Below are positions 5,391 to 5,949 of a stretch of 5,949 bases of DNA, piece by piece. A program made the translations under genes and the position numbers. The notes beneath the pieces were generated by a model. The model was not told the origin of the DNA, made no database searches, and saw nothing but the letters and a program-made list of their open reading frames with translations. The stretch's first letter is position 1; every line of letters starts with the position of its first letter. Source of the stretch: Armatimonadetes bacterium RBG_19FT_COMBO_69_19. GTDB taxonomy: Bacteria; Sysuimicrobiota; Sysuimicrobiia; Sysuimicrobiales; Kaftiobacteriaceae. The stretch lies in assembly GCA_001768125.1 (NCBI GenBank), contig MENB01000160.1, forward strand, positions 324-6,272, given 5' to 3'.

Positions 5391-5397
5391 CGCGCCG

Positions 5398-5949
5398 ATG
5401 AGATCGCTTCTGGCCCTCCTGCTCGCGGCGGCGCTGCTGCTGCCCGCGCCGTCCGTCCTCGGGCAGGGATCGACGGACGCCGACCTCATCCGGGAGGCGT
5501 ACGGGTTCATCCGCGAGTACGCGCTGCGGCTCCCGGAGCCGCCGGCCATCTTCAGCCGCGCGCTGATCGCGGCGCAGATCCATGCCACGGATCCCGCCCT
5601 CGCCACACCGCCCGGGCTGACCGGCGACGAGCCCTCCGACCTCGAGGCCGTGGCCTCCTACGTCGCGTCCGTCGCACGGAGCCTCCCCCCGCGCCAGGCC
5701 GAGACCGTCCTCTCCGCGGCCCTGCGCGGGATGATCCAGGATCTGGCTGATCCGCTCGCCGCGATCTTCCTCCCCGTCCAGTTCGCAGAATATATGGAGG
5801 ACCTGCGGGGGGAGCACGGCGGCATCGGCGCGCAGCTGGATCTCGCCGCGGGGCAGATCGTGATCAGCGACGTGACGCCGGGCGGTCCGGCCGCCCGGGC
5901 GGGGATCAGCGCCGGCGACATCCTCCTGGAGATCAACGGACGGCCCACC
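5398..5949 (+). CDS. Exported S41-family (C-terminal processing) peptidase with PDZ domain, 3'-truncated
   Basis: The frame is open from ATG 5398 to the window end (184 codons, no stop). Residues 1-22 are a signal peptide (MRSLL then a Leu/Ala-rich core, with a possible site at VLG|Q). A helical region of about 25-135 follows, containing DPLAAIFLPVQFAEYMEDLRG (118-138), which matches the segment before the PDZ domain of CtpA-type proteases, where DPHS or DPYT is usual. GEHGGIGAQL (138-147) then opens the PDZ domain, which continues with ISDVTPGGPAARAGISAGD and LEINGRP up to the edge. CtpA-type enzymes trim or degrade envelope proteins at C-termini using a Ser-Lys pair; that catalytic domain lies beyond the window, so activity cannot be judged. 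A linker of about 50 residues with PPGLTGDEPS (71-80) is longer than in standard CtpA. It starts 16 bp after mnmA. A PDZ protein of another peptidase class is possible but less likely. Confidence 0.82.
   Translation, partial: MRSLLALLLAAALLLPAPSVLGQGSTDADLIREAYGFIREYALRLPEPPAIFSRALIAAQIHATDPALATPPGLTGDEPSDLEAVASYVASVARSLPPRQAETVLSAALRGMIQDLADPLAAIFLPVQFAEYMEDLRGEHGGIGAQLDLAAGQIVISDVTPGGPAARAGISAGDILLEINGRPT

Noticed and set aside
4140..5606. 488-codon minus-strand open frame opposite mnmA and the S41 gene
   Set aside because: It spans three unrelated plus-strand gene segments, has antisense-type composition and no recognisable motif, while the plus strand has strong family signatures.

Overview
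The window is a bacterial chromosome segment with high GC content (by eye about two thirds) and dense housekeeping genes. Plus-strand order: the catalytic part of an archaeal-type aspartyl-tRNA synthetase (truncated at the left edge), a 6S RNA gene not visible as an ORF, a secreted HtrA-like serine protease, then rarA, mnmA and the first 184 codons of a secreted S41-family peptidase (truncated at the right edge). One gene, an HU-type DNA-binding protein, lies on the minus strand between the protease and rarA. I see no insertion sequence, phage gene, CRISPR array, tRNA or rRNA.

Region by region: 1-959 is aspS, missing its N-terminal anticodon-binding domain. Positions 960-1230 hold a complete small-RNA transcription unit: a -35/-10 pair with a 17-bp spacer, a ~180-nt RNA that folds like 6S RNA, and a strong hairpin terminator. 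Positions 1334-2404 are the protease, with a clear Shine-Dalgarno sequence. A 16-bp hairpin at 2429-2465 separates it from the convergent HU gene (2764-2477). A 122-bp divergent intergenic region follows, then rarA (2887-4230), mnmA (about 4263-5381) and the S41 peptidase (5398 onward). These last three genes are tightly packed and each lacks a convincing Shine-Dalgarno, but each has a -10-like hexamer 4-7 nt before its ATG, which suggests leaderless transcripts.

Functionally this is core biology: tRNA charging (AspRS), tRNA U34 thiolation (MnmA), replication-fork maintenance (RarA), nucleoid structure (HU), global RNA-polymerase control (6S RNA) and envelope proteolysis (the two exported peptidases). 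The order aspS - 6S RNA - rarA - mnmA recalls, from memory, the aspS/bsrA/yrvN(rarA)/mnmA neighbourhood of Bacillus, but without the cysteine desulfurase and regulator genes and with a protease and HU inserted.

The organism is probably an uncultured or little-studied high-GC lineage, perhaps one of the deep-branching groups near Firmicutes, Armatimonadota or the candidate phyla around them. That is a weak guess from gene order, the archaeal-type AspRS and the HU subtype. I found no convincing new multi-gene system. The items most worth a second look are the 6S RNA locus, the duplicated 60-residue C-terminal module of the protease, the leaderless-looking starts and the three-cysteine MnmA.
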